A DNA stretch of 64,000 bases from the NCBI RefSeq assembly GCF_026625705.1, contig NZ_CP113059.1:1240001-1304000 (forward strand), read 5' to 3'. The number at the start of each line of letters is the position of its first letter. The first letter of the stretch is position 1. Below the pieces are notes generated by a model. The model worked only from the letters and a program-made list of their open reading frames with translations. It did no database searches and had not been told where the DNA came from. This document shows positions 44,515-54,094 of the stretch, piece by piece. The position numbers were made by a program, and so were the translations under genes. Source of the DNA: Pedobacter sp. SL55. GTDB taxonomy: Bacteria; Bacteroidota; Bacteroidia; Sphingobacteriales; Sphingobacteriaceae.

Positions 44515-47500
44515 ATGAAAAAACTTCTACAAAGTTTGTTCATTTTGCTATTCGTGGCTACCACGGCTATGGCGCAAAATAGGACAATTACTGGTACAGT
44601 TACTTCCAAGGAAGACGGACTGCCTTTACCAGGAGTGAGTGTAAAAGTAAAAGGGACTAATGTTGGTACGTCCACGGCAGCCAACGGTAAGTTCTCTCTA
44701 TCTGTTCCATCGAGTGCTACTGCTTTGGAATTTACCTCTATTGGTTTCGCAGCGCAGACAATAACTATAGGTTCTGCAACTTTTGTTGATGCCTCTCTTT
44801 CGGCTGATGCAAATGCGCTGACAGAAGTTATTGTTACAGGTTACACAACCACGTCAAAAGAGAGATTTTCTGGAGCGGCTTCTTCTGTAAGTTCGAAATC
44901 ACTTGAGCAAGTGCCAATGGGCTCTTTTGATCAAATGTTGCAGGGTAGAGCCCCAGGTCTTCAGGCTTTGGCTGGTTCTGGTCAGCCAGGTTCTAATGCT
45001 ACTGCGGTTGTAATAAGGGGTCAAGGTTCAATAAACGGAGGTAACGGTCCAATTTATATTCTTGATGGTGTGCCTATAGAATCAGGAGTGTTCTCAACTA
45101 TGAATGCTAACGATTTCGAATCGGTAACAGTGCTTAAAGACGCAAGTGCTACAGCTGCTTACGGATCTAGAGGAGCTAATGGAGTAATCGTAATAACTTC
45201 TAAAAAAGGGGTATCTGGCCAGACAGTAGTAACCTACAGAAACCAGTTCGGCTTTTCAAATAGAACATCTCCAAATTTTGAGATGATGACGACAGCTCAA
45301 AGGCTTCAGTACGAATTTGAGTTGGGTTCGAGAGGAGTAAACACAAGTTTTCCAGGATGGACATTAAGCCGCAACAATCCTAGCTATGCTTCTCAAACAC
45401 CTGCTGTTCAGGCTAGAAGAGATTTTCAATTGGACAGTCTTTCTAAAATTAATACTGATTGGACGGATTTGTTTTTTAGAACGGGTAGCACTCAGCAACA
45501 TGAGATTAACATAAGCGGCGGTAGTGATAAGACAAGATTTTTCACTTCGGGATCCTATTATAACCAAGATGGTATTGCGATCAGGTCTAACTTGGAAAGA
45601 TATAACTTTAGAGGTAATATAGATCATACGTCTGGACGATTTACATTGGGAGTTCAAACAGCTCTTGGTTTTTCTAGATCTCAGGGAATCGAGTCTGAAG
45701 GTGCGGTAGCTCTAGCTAATCCATTTGCCGCTGTTTACTTAGGGAGACCTTATGAGAATCCTTTTATATATGATGGTAGAATTGGATTGACAAGCCCAAC
45801 GGCAAATCCATTAGGACTAACCAATATAGGGATGTTCGGAAATCCTTTATTCGATTCTAGGGTAGGTTCAATTGCTTATGACAGGATTTTTAATACATTG
45901 AATAATTTCAATCAAATCAAAGGAACATTAGGTCTTACTGGTCGTTTCAAGATTACCGATTATTTGTCTGCTAAGTCAACAACTGGTATTGACTATAGAG
46001 AAACCAACAATACTGGATTCGTTAATCCTGCGTCTTTACCAGGTACAGCAGTAGCTACAGGTAACCAAGGTTCTTATAGTGAGGTTCTTCAACGTAATTA
46101 TAAGTTTATTAACACGTCAGGGTTAGAGTTTGCAAAAACTTTTGAACAAAAACACGCTGTGGGTGGTCAAGCCTTGTTTGAATATATCTACGACGGTTTC
46201 AAGAGATTTCAGTATACTGGTTATGGCATAAACCCAAAATTACCTAATACTCCTGTTGGAGTTAGTGCGGGTACAGCAACAAATAATTTTATTCCAGTTA
46301 CAGGAGGACAAATTAATAAGAGAGCCATTTACTCTCTAATTGCGCTTGCAAATTATACTTATGATGGTAAATATACTTTAGATGCGAGCTTCAGGAGAGA
46401 TGGTTCATCTTTGCTTCCTGAACAAAATAGATATAGGAATTTTTACTCTTTTGGAGGTAACTGGAATATGACAAGGGAAGAGTTTATGAAAGATCTAACC
46501 TTTGTAAACTTGTTAAAATTTAGAGCTAGTTATGGTGTTGCTGCGAATGCTGAAGGAATTGCTGCTGATTTTGGATATCTACCAACTTATGGCGCAATTA
46601 CTTACGCTGGTACTCCTGCAATTGCACCTACTCGTCCAGCTGATCCAAACTATGATTGGGAATTTACATATACTGCTAACTTAGGGTTAGATTTCGAATT
46701 ATATAACAACAGAATCAGAGGTAACGTAGACGTTTACGACAGACGTACTAAAAATGTATTTGTTTCGGAAGGCCTTTCATCTACCACAGGGTTCGCTAGC
46801 CTAACAAAGAATGCAGGTACGGTACAGAATAAAGGTATTGAAGTAGCCTTATCTTACGATATTATTTCGAACAGAAGCCGCCAATTAGTTTGGACTGTTG
46901 ACGCAAATTTCGCTTACAATAGAAATGAAGTGTTAGACTTAGGTGGCGTTAACGAATTTGAATCAGGTACTTCAATCATTAGAGTAGGGCTGCCATTGGG
47001 TTCGCACTATGTTGTTAGAAACGGTGGAGTTAATCCAGCGAATGGAGATCAGTTGTGGGTTAACAGAGATGGAACCACCACCACTCTTTATAGTGCAAGT
47101 CAAAGTGTAGCGGAGTTTGGTTCATTCAGAGCTCCGATGAGCGGTGGTTTTAGTTCTACTCTAAGATACAAAGGCTTTGAGGTATCAGCTTTCTTCAGCT
47201 TTGTTAATGACCTTTATAGGTTTAATAATGAGGTTTTCTTTCTTACCAACAGTGGTCAGAGCCAATTCGGCCAGCTGTCGTCTATGTTAACTGACTCATG
47301 GAAAGCTCCTGGAGACGTGGCTAGATATCCTAGATATGGAGTGCAAAGACAATTCAATTCTGATGACATAGAGAACGCATCATTCTTAAGGTTTAGAAAT
47401 GCTGTTATTGGTTATAATTTACCTAAAACGCTACTTTCTAAAGTTAAATACGTACGAAATGCGAGAGTGTTTGCACAAGGTCAGAATTTGTATACTTGGA

Positions 47501-47601
47501 CAAAATGGAGAGGTTTCGATCCTGAGGATAATAATAACTTAGCAAGCTTTGAATATCCAGCGGCTCGAACATTTACGTTTGGATTAGATATTAGTTTTTA
47601 A
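44515..47601 (+). CDS. SusC-type TonB-dependent receptor 2
   Basis: A 1028-residue receptor. Signal peptide MKKLLQSLFILLFVATTAMA, regulatory-like domain, plug (GRAPGLQALAGSGQPGSNA, then YGSRGANGVIVITSKKG) and a barrel ending FGLDISF. It shares 46 identical opening bases with susC 3. Beyond about codon 70 the three receptors diverge strongly, so they probably import different ligands. Its SusD follows after 16 bases. Confidence 0.94.
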   Translation: MKKLLQSLFILLFVATTAMAQNRTITGTVTSKEDGLPLPGVSVKVKGTNVGTSTAANGKFSLSVPSSATALEFTSIGFAAQTITIGSATFVDASLSADANALTEVIVTGYTTTSKERFSGAASSVSSKSLEQVPMGSFDQMLQGRAPGLQALAGSGQPGSNATAVVIRGQGSINGGNGPIYILDGVPIESGVFSTMNANDFESVTVLKDASATAAYGSRGANGVIVITSKKGVSGQTVVTYRNQFGFSNRTSPNFEMMTTAQRLQYEFELGSRGVNTSFPGWTLSRNNPSYASQTPAVQARRDFQLDSLSKINTDWTDLFFRTGSTQQHEINISGGSDKTRFFTSGSYYNQDGIAIRSNLERYNFRGNIDHTSGRFTLGVQTALGFSRSQGIESEGAVALANPFAAVYLGRPYENPFIYDGRIGLTSPTANPLGLTNIGMFGNPLFDSRVGSIAYDRIFNTLNNFNQIKGTLGLTGRFKITDYLSAKSTTGIDYRETNNTGFVNPASLPGTAVATGNQGSYSEVLQRNYKFINTSGLEFAKTFEQKHAVGGQALFEYIYDGFKRFQYTGYGINPKLPNTPVGVSAGTATNNFIPVTGGQINKRAIYSLIALANYTYDGKYTLDASFRRDGSSLLPEQNRYRNFYSFGGNWNMTREEFMKDLTFVNLLKFRASYGVAANAEGIAADFGYLPTYGAITYAGTPAIAPTRPADPNYDWEFTYTANLGLDFELYNNRIRGNVDVYDRRTKNVFVSEGLSSTTGFASLTKNAGTVQNKGIEVALSYDIISNRSRQLVWTVDANFAYNRNEVLDLGGVNEFESGTSIIRVGLPLGSHYVVRNGGVNPANGDQLWVNRDGTTTTLYSASQSVAEFGSFRAPMSGGFSSTLRYKGFEVSAFFSFVNDLYRFNNEVFFLTNSGQSQFGQLSSMLTDSWKAPGDVARYPRYGVQRQFNSDDIENASFLRFRNAVIGYNLPKTLLSKVKYVRNARVFAQGQNLYTWTKWRGFDPEDNNNLASFEYPAARTFTFGLDISF

Positions 47602-47617
47602 TTTTAAAAGCAAAACA

Positions 47618-49027
47618 ATGAAATACAAATATTTACTAACAATGGCTTCTATAGTTCTACTCTTAGGAAGCTGTGGGAAAAAGCTGGATCTTAGACCTAC
47701 TGACATTATTGTTGAGTCGACCGCATTTCAGACGGTTACCGATTTGAATCAAGGTCTATTGGGAGCTTATTCGGCATTAAATGCTGAAAATATTATTTAC
47801 ACAAATACTTTGATGGCTGATGAGTCAAGGCTGTCTGCGCAAAATACAGGACAGGGCCAAGGTGCATTTAAATGGCAGCATGATGCTTCAACTTTAGGCG
47901 CTGACTTAACGGCAAATTGGGTAAACAGCTATAGAGCCATCGATAGAGCCAATAAAGTTTTAGCCGCTATTCCTAGAGTTATCGCAAATACTCCATCGGA
48001 AGTAGCTAGAAAAGAAGTTATTAGAGGTGAATTGTTGACCATAAGGGCCTTGGCTCATTTCGATTTGGTAAGAATGTATTCTAGAGGATATAATCCAAGT
48101 GATGTAGCCGTTCCTCTTGTTAATGATGTTGTATTACCCGACAGAGCTACATACCCTGCAAGAAGTACAGTTTCAGAGGTGCTAACGTCTTTAAAAGCGG
48201 ATTTGGTTACTGCAAAGAGTTTGTTGCCTGCATCGCAACCAGACATTTATTCGATTTCTAGGTTGACTGTTTCTGCGACGCAAGCTAGAATTGCATTGTA
48301 TGAGAAAGATTGGGATAATGCGATTGGTTTTTCTACTGAAGTTATAAATGCATTGCCCCTTGCAGAGGCATCCGCTTATCCAAGTATTTTTCGAGATGCT
48401 GTTAACACCGAAGTCGTTTTCAAATTGCGTAGAAACGTTTCGACTACTAGACCAGGAGAGTTATGGCAAAGAGCGTCCAATGGAGATGTGTTTTTTGCCG
48501 TTTCAAACAAACTATTATCGAGTATTAACGCAGCTACGGATGTTAGATACGGTGTACTAGTAAAAATTGATAATACTAAGCCTGAACCACAGTTGGTTAA
48601 CAAGTACCCTGGTGCTTCAGGTCAAATTGGAATACAAGATATTAAGTATTACAGAACTTCAGAGATGTATTTAATCAGAGCGGAAGCTAATGCAGAGAAA
48701 AACACACCTGCTAGTATAGCATTAGGTCTTGCTGATTTAAATACATTGAGGTCAAAAAGAATCTCAGCGTACACACCACTCGTTATTACAACTAGTGCAG
48801 CATTGGTTGATGCAGTGTTGGCCGAAAGATTTGTTGAGCTTGCATACGAAGGTCATAGGTTTTTTGACTTGAAGAGAAAAAATCTTCCAGTCTCTAGAAT
48901 TGCATCTGACTTGAATAATGCGCCAGAAGCGATTACTCTGTTGCCAACTAACTTCAGGTATACACTTCCTCTGCCTCAAAGTGAGACTTTTGCCAATACC
49001 AACTTGGTTAATAATCCTTTATACTAA
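47618..49027 (+). CDS. SusD/RagB-type nutrient-binding lipoprotein 2
   Basis: A 469-residue lipoprotein (MKYKYLLTMASIVLLLGSCG, lipobox LGSC). The SusD repeats include IRGELLTIRALAHFDLVRMY and the C-terminal EMYLIRAEANAEKN, ADLNTLRSKR and FVELAYEGHRFFDLKRKN. Partner of receptor 2. A hairpin terminator follows at 49045. The next sequence is a broken small gene and an insertion-sequence remnant, so this operon may have lost a third gene. Confidence 0.93.
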   Translation: MKYKYLLTMASIVLLLGSCGKKLDLRPTDIIVESTAFQTVTDLNQGLLGAYSALNAENIIYTNTLMADESRLSAQNTGQGQGAFKWQHDASTLGADLTANWVNSYRAIDRANKVLAAIPRVIANTPSEVARKEVIRGELLTIRALAHFDLVRMYSRGYNPSDVAVPLVNDVVLPDRATYPARSTVSEVLTSLKADLVTAKSLLPASQPDIYSISRLTVSATQARIALYEKDWDNAIGFSTEVINALPLAEASAYPSIFRDAVNTEVVFKLRRNVSTTRPGELWQRASNGDVFFAVSNKLLSSINAATDVRYGVLVKIDNTKPEPQLVNKYPGASGQIGIQDIKYYRTSEMYLIRAEANAEKNTPASIALGLADLNTLRSKRISAYTPLVITTSAALVDAVLAERFVELAYEGHRFFDLKRKNLPVSRIASDLNNAPEAITLLPTNFRYTLPLPQSETFANTNLVNNPLY

Positions 49028-49044
49028 TATCAATATTTTTAGCA

Positions 49045-49087
49045 TATTTCCCTCTAATTACAAAATAATTTGAGGGAAATATCTTTT
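49045..49087 (+). terminator. Terminator of SusC/SusD operon 2
   Basis: Stem atatttccctc / gagggaaatat with loop of about 16 bases, followed by ctttttaa. Confidence 0.8.
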
Positions 49088-49273
49088 TAATATACATTTC
49101 TATTAAGCTAGATTTTGCGCTACGCTTTGTGTGGTATCGGCTAATTTTCAGATTGCCAAGACGGGCCTATCAGGGGAACATGTAAACTTCTGGAAATATT
49201 ATTTAGAGAATGATTGTTACGAATAACCATTAATTCATTAAAGAAGGCGGGATATTAAATCTGACCTTTTTTA

Positions 49274-49460
49274 ATGAAAAAGTATTTTATTTCAGTAGTG
49301 ATATTATTTGTTTTCTCAAGTCCAGCTGAAGAGTTGAGGTCTGTAGATGTCATAGGAACTGATTTATTTAATACCGATTGGCAAAAGGCTGTTGTTTTGC
49401 TTCAGGAAGGATCAAAACATACTTTGGATGTTAAATACAACTTATATGCTGATCAAATAT
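49274..49460 (+). pseudogene. Truncated secreted protein interrupted by the IS1595-family element
   Basis: It opens with a signal-like MKKYFISVVILFVFSS and runs about 60 residues (VIGTDLFNTDWQKAVVLLQE, then LDVKYNLYADQIF). This part lines up with the intact secreted protein at 56379 (VTGSPYLVDQWLNGEVRLAN, then AVKYDAVENKLLF) at G-x-x-L-x-x-x-W, the V-x-L strand and VKY. After DQIF the frame enters transposase sequence. No downstream half was found after the element. The similarity is by eye and moderate. Confidence 0.55.
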
Positions 49461-50357
49461 TCAGTTTTACGGCTCATTTTGATAGTGAACAATCTTGTCG
49501 CACTCATTTTAAGGAACAACGAGATAAAGTTGGTGTTGTTTGCAAATGCGGTTCAACATCACATTATTGGCATAAAAGCATCTGGAGTTATGAGTGTAAA
49601 AATTTAGACATAGAACATCTTTGCGCAGCGGCACCATCATGCAAAATTCCAATTTATCCTTTATGATCTGGTATAAAACGATGTTTTTATTGAGTGCCAC
49701 CAAGAAAGGATTTTCGGCCAAAAAGATACAGAAACAGCTGGGGCTTAAACGCTATGAACCGGTTTGGGCGAGGTCGACAAGCTCAGAAAGGCAATGGGCA
49801 ATAGGGACGAGCGCTATACTTTAGAGGGCATGGTTGAGTTTGATGAAGGATACTTTACCGTCCAGTCATCATAGATCGAGCGGGAAAAGGGCATTAGGGG
49901 ACGCGGAGCGGTAGGCAAACAAAATGTGGCCATCATGTCAGAATCTACTGTTCTGGAGGATGTTGGGACTGGAAAGAGGCCGTCACACTGCAGGTATTTC
50001 AAGGCAAAGGTGCCCAATACCCACACCAAGGAAGAGATCAATGAAACTATCCAGAAATCAATAGACGAACAAAGCATTGTCTTTACAGACGAGCGCACTT
50101 CCTACGTCGATATTGCTGATTTTGTAGAACTACATATTACCGAAAAGTCTGACAAGCAAACCACCAAAGAGACCTTAAAGTGTGTGCATATTACTATCAG
50201 CAACGCCAAGAGAAATTTACTGGGAAACTACCACAAGATTAAAAGAAAATACCTGCAGCTTTACGTAAACGAGTTTGTATATAAACTCAACAGAAGATAT
50301 TTTGAAGATAAACTGTTTGATAGGCTCGTTATCGCTAATATAACAGGATATGAGTAA
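49455..50357 (+). mobile_element. Decayed IS1595-family transposase
   Basis: The transposase reads across three frames: AHFDSEQSCRTHFKEQRDK and a zinc ribbon (CKCGSTSHYWHKSIWSYECK), then, after a lost base near 49602, TSLRSGTIMQNSNLSFMIWY and KKIQKQLGLKRYEPVWA, then, after another loss near 49770, LRKAMGNRDERYTLEGMVEF with DEGYF, a TAG stop at 49872-49874, and the C-terminal VFTDERTSYVD and AKRNLLGNYHKIKRKYLQLY. Zinc ribbon plus a D-E-G catalytic start and the NLLGNYH-KRKYL tail identify the IS1595 family. Three lesions mean it is inactive. Terminal inverted repeats were not identified. Confidence 0.85.
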
Positions 50358-51054
50358 TTATGGATATTCGGTTTATATTTTACTAGATTTAAAAAATCCA
50401 AACGAGAAAAACAGTGTCAGCCTCAATAACATTTGAAGCGGATCATACTTTCCTCGCCTTTGCCAAGATGTGCCTTGAAATAAGGTCTAAAAAAGCATTA
50501 ATTTATTCAAAGAATAATGAATGCAGCATCTTAAATTTAGCAAATGCAATAAGTTCCAAAAGGTATAGAAATTAAATGCTAATTTCTTTCAGTATCTTCT
50601 TACCAGTGCACATTTTAGAAATCAAGTATGTTTTTGTAGTCCACTAGCCATTCTTGGTACAAGGCACAATTCTTCAGTTTACAAAGCTCTTATATTAAGA
50701 TTGAAATATAGGACGAAATGAAACCGATCTATTTCAGGCTGGCTTATTTTAACTTTATAATATATTTTAAGCAATAAATTAAAGAGTGTTTTTTAGTACT
50801 TTATTTTTAATCTTTCATTGCTGCATTATGATAACAAATGAAGCGCAATAAATATTTAGGTTTTAATCTTAAAATCTGATTTTACTTTAAGAGTTTTTAC
50901 AACCGCTAAGATTTGCTGAATTATCTTGCTACGATAAAGTAATTACATTGATTTTTTTCAAAAAAAAATGTTAAGTAAAAATTTTGTTGCAGACAAAATG
51001 TGCATATATTTACCAAATAAACTATTTATTAACTAACCCAAATTTTTTTAATTT
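50358..51054. other. Gene-free AT-rich spacer before SusC/SusD operon 3
   Basis: A spacer of 697 bases. No ORF with protein-like composition. It may contain remains of the gene cut by the IS element, too degraded to recognise. The last 90 bases carry the susC leader and promoter shared with operons 1 and 2. Confidence 0.6.
50983..51012 (+). promoter_or_regulatory. Promoter of SusC/SusD operon 3
   Basis: TTTG at 50983-50986, 18 bases, TATATTTA at 51005-51012, followed by ttattaactaaccc as before the other susC genes. Confidence 0.7.
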
Positions 51055-54000
51055 ATGAAAAAACTTCTACAAAGTTTGTTCATTTTGCTATTCGTGGCTA
51101 GTAATGCTATGGCGCAAAATAGAACAATTACTGGTACAGTTACGTCTAAAGATGACGGACTGCCGTTACCAGGAGTGAGTGTGAAAGTGAAAGGCACAAA
51201 CGTTGGTACATCAACTGCTTCAAATGGAAAGTTTACCTTAACGGTTCCTGTAAGTGCTACAAATCTAGAGTTTTCATCTCTGGGGTTTTTATCTAAAACT
51301 ATCGCAATTAGTGGTAGTAATTTTGACATTGCCATGGAAGCTGATCAACAGCAGTTGTCAGAAATTGTTGTGTCTGGCTACGGAACCCTAGCCAAACGTG
51401 CGCTCGGCGGAGCTGTTTCTAAGGTTTCGGGAAGTCAATTTGAAAATCAGGCTATCAAATCGTTAGACCAAGCATTGCAAGGACGAACACCAGGCGTAGT
51501 TGTGCAAAGTAACAATGGTATACCTGGCGGAGCCATTAATGTGCAAATTAGGGGTGTTGCGTCGTTCACCGCTGGTACGCAGCCGCTATACATTATTGAT
51601 GGTGTACAAATGAACATGGAGTCGAGTACATCAATAACTCAAGCTAATCCGTTAGCAGGTATAAATACCAATGATATTGAGTCTATTGAAGTTTTAAGAG
51701 ATGCGGCAACAGCATCAATTTATGGGGCTCAAGCGGCAAATGGAGTTGTATTGGTTACCACTAAAAGAGGCGCTGCCGGCAAAACAAAGTTTACGGCCAA
51801 TGTGTACTCTGGAGTTGTTAATGCTATTAAGTTCTTTGACGTAACCAACTCTCAAGAATTTTTACAACTTAGAACAGAGGCTGTAAGAAATGGTAACTCC
51901 ACCCTTTCGGACGCTGCGGTTAGAAACAGTGTTTTAGGAGGGGTAAGTTTAAATACTGCTTTAACTGATCAGGAAATTGCAAACCTGCCTTCTACAGACT
52001 GGCAAAGGGAAGCTTCTCGAACTGGTATAGTCCAAAATTATGAACTATCAGCCAGTGGTGGTAATGAGAAAACTAAGTTTTATATGTCTAGTTCATATAA
52101 TAAATCTAATACCTTTATAAGCAAAGTAGATTTTAAAAGGGGGGTGTTGAGAACGAATCTTGAGCACAAGGCTTCAGATAAGTTAACTTTCGATGCACGT
52201 ATAAATTTAAGTTCTTTTTCTCAACAAGCTCCATTCGCTACAGATGGTTCTTCATTTGGTAATCCGGCATATTCGGCAAGTCAAGTGCTACCAATTAACC
52301 CTGTATATAATGCCGATGGGACTTATTTCGGTTTGCCAGGATCTGGTCAAATATTCGCCGGTAATTTAAATCAAAATATTGTAGCTATAAATGATTTTAA
52401 TTCTGCACAAACTACTACTAATCAAGTGGTTGGTTCAATCGCAGCGATTTATAAATTTGGGAAAAATATCTCGTTTAAATCCTTCTATTCTCTAGATTAT
52501 AGGGCTGTTAAAGATTATCAATACCGTGATCCGAGAACAAATGACGCCTATAATAGACAAGGTTTAGGTTACAATGCTTTCGAAGACAGAGTCAATTTTT
52601 TAACCAATCAAACTTTAAGTTTTGTTATTCCAAACTTGGGCGATCACAGTTTGAGCGGTTTTGTAGGAGCCGAATTCAGATCGGATGTTAACGAAGGGTT
52701 TAGTGCTCAAGCTGACGGTTATCCTTCGCCAGAATTTAGAAATTTAAACTCTGCAGCAAACCCAGTTTCTGTTGGTGGGTTTTTTACTGGCTTTAGAAGG
52801 GCTGGTTTATTTTCGGCTTTAAGATATGATTACAAAAGAAAATATAGTTTATCAGCTAATTTAAGATACGATGGTTCTTCCAAATTCGGCGAAAATAATC
52901 AGTATGGCTTTTTTGGTGGCGTGTCTGGATCATGGGATATGGCACAAGAGGAGTTTTTGAAAAATACTAGTTGGTTAAACGAATTAAGGTTAAGAGCAAG
53001 TTACGGAGTAGTTGGTAACGACGATATTGGTAACTTTTCTTCAAGAGGCCTATATGGCGGTGGTGGTGTATATGGTGGAGCCCCTGCTATCACTCCAACA
53101 GCATTATCAAACATTGATTTGAGATGGGAAAAGAAATCTACAATTGATTTAGGAGTTGATTTTTCAATGTTTAAAAAGAGAATTGGCGGTAGTATTGGTG
53201 TTTACAGGTTGTTAAGCACTGATTTACTGTTGAGCCAACCGCTATTAAACACAACTGGATTTTCTTCAATTACAAAAAACGCTGGATCTATACAAATTAA
53301 TGGCTTTGAAGCGGAGATAAATACTGTTAATATCAGAACAAAAGATGATTTTACGTGGACTACCAATTTCAATTTCTCGTACTTTAAAAGTGAGATTAAA
53401 AAATTGTATGACGGTCTTCAAGTTTTACCAAGTGATATTGCAATTAGAGTTGGCGCACAACGTGGTGATGTATGGTCGCAAAAATATGCTGGCGTGAATC
53501 CCGCAACAGGTAGACCAATGTGGTATGATATCAACGATAATATCACTTACAATCCAACAGCAGCTGATAGAAGATTGATAGGTAATACTGTTCCAAATTT
53601 AACTGGTGGGTTAACAAACGAATTCAGATATAAAGGGTTTGATTTTTCTTTCCTATTACAATATCAGTATGGTAGAACACAACTAGATGGGCAGCTACAG
53701 TTCTATTACAGAATGGGTACAGCTAACCACAATACTGATAAAAACTTGTTTGATAGAAGATGGACAACTCCTGGCCAAATTACAGATGTGCCTCGTCCAA
53801 TCAATGGTGGTGCAGAATCTCAGGGAGCATCTCACACTACTACTTCTACAAGATTTTACTATAAAACGGATATGATTCGTGTGAAAAATATTCAATTGGG
53901 ATACACCGTACCTAAAAACATTCTCAGTAAGTTGAAAATAGATTCGTTCAGAATTTATGCTCAAGGTCAAAACTTGTTTACTTATGATGATTATCCTGGT

Positions 54001-54084
54001 TATGATCCAGAGTATTTTGGTACTTCGACTGGAATAATTCCACAGAGTAAAAATTTAACCTTTGGTTTAATAGCAGGTTTTTAA
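51055..54084 (+). CDS. SusC-type TonB-dependent receptor 3
   Basis: A 1009-residue receptor. Signal peptide MKKLLQSLFILLFVASNAMA, regulatory-like domain (TGTVTSKDDGLPLPGVSVKV), plug with YGAQAANGVVLVTTKRG in place of the usual SRGANG form, and a barrel ending FGLIAGF. It is the first gene of a three-gene operon with SusD 3 and a small lipoprotein. The changed plug motif and a distinct barrel suggest a different ligand from receptors 1 and 2. Confidence 0.94.
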   Translation: MKKLLQSLFILLFVASNAMAQNRTITGTVTSKDDGLPLPGVSVKVKGTNVGTSTASNGKFTLTVPVSATNLEFSSLGFLSKTIAISGSNFDIAMEADQQQLSEIVVSGYGTLAKRALGGAVSKVSGSQFENQAIKSLDQALQGRTPGVVVQSNNGIPGGAINVQIRGVASFTAGTQPLYIIDGVQMNMESSTSITQANPLAGINTNDIESIEVLRDAATASIYGAQAANGVVLVTTKRGAAGKTKFTANVYSGVVNAIKFFDVTNSQEFLQLRTEAVRNGNSTLSDAAVRNSVLGGVSLNTALTDQEIANLPSTDWQREASRTGIVQNYELSASGGNEKTKFYMSSSYNKSNTFISKVDFKRGVLRTNLEHKASDKLTFDARINLSSFSQQAPFATDGSSFGNPAYSASQVLPINPVYNADGTYFGLPGSGQIFAGNLNQNIVAINDFNSAQTTTNQVVGSIAAIYKFGKNISFKSFYSLDYRAVKDYQYRDPRTNDAYNRQGLGYNAFEDRVNFLTNQTLSFVIPNLGDHSLSGFVGAEFRSDVNEGFSAQADGYPSPEFRNLNSAANPVSVGGFFTGFRRAGLFSALRYDYKRKYSLSANLRYDGSSKFGENNQYGFFGGVSGSWDMAQEEFLKNTSWLNELRLRASYGVVGNDDIGNFSSRGLYGGGGVYGGAPAITPTALSNIDLRWEKKSTIDLGVDFSMFKKRIGGSIGVYRLLSTDLLLSQPLLNTTGFSSITKNAGSIQINGFEAEINTVNIRTKDDFTWTTNFNFSYFKSEIKKLYDGLQVLPSDIAIRVGAQRGDVWSQKYAGVNPATGRPMWYDINDNITYNPTAADRRLIGNTVPNLTGGLTNEFRYKGFDFSFLLQYQYGRTQLDGQLQFYYRMGTANHNTDKNLFDRRWTTPGQITDVPRPINGGAESQGASHTTTSTRFYYKTDMIRVKNIQLGYTVPKNILSKLKIDSFRIYAQGQNLFTYDDYPGYDPEYFGTSTGIIPQSKNLTFGLIAGF

Positions 54085-54094
54085 TTAATCAAAA

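Noticed and set aside
49274..49666. 130-codon ORF as an intact secreted protein
   Set aside because: Its second half is the N-terminal zinc ribbon of an IS1595 transposase, so the ORF is a chimera created by insertion and a frameshift.
39661..51055. Invertible, phase-variable SusC promoter system
   Set aside because: All three receptors and promoters are on the same strand, no inverted repeats bracket the promoters and no invertase gene is present.
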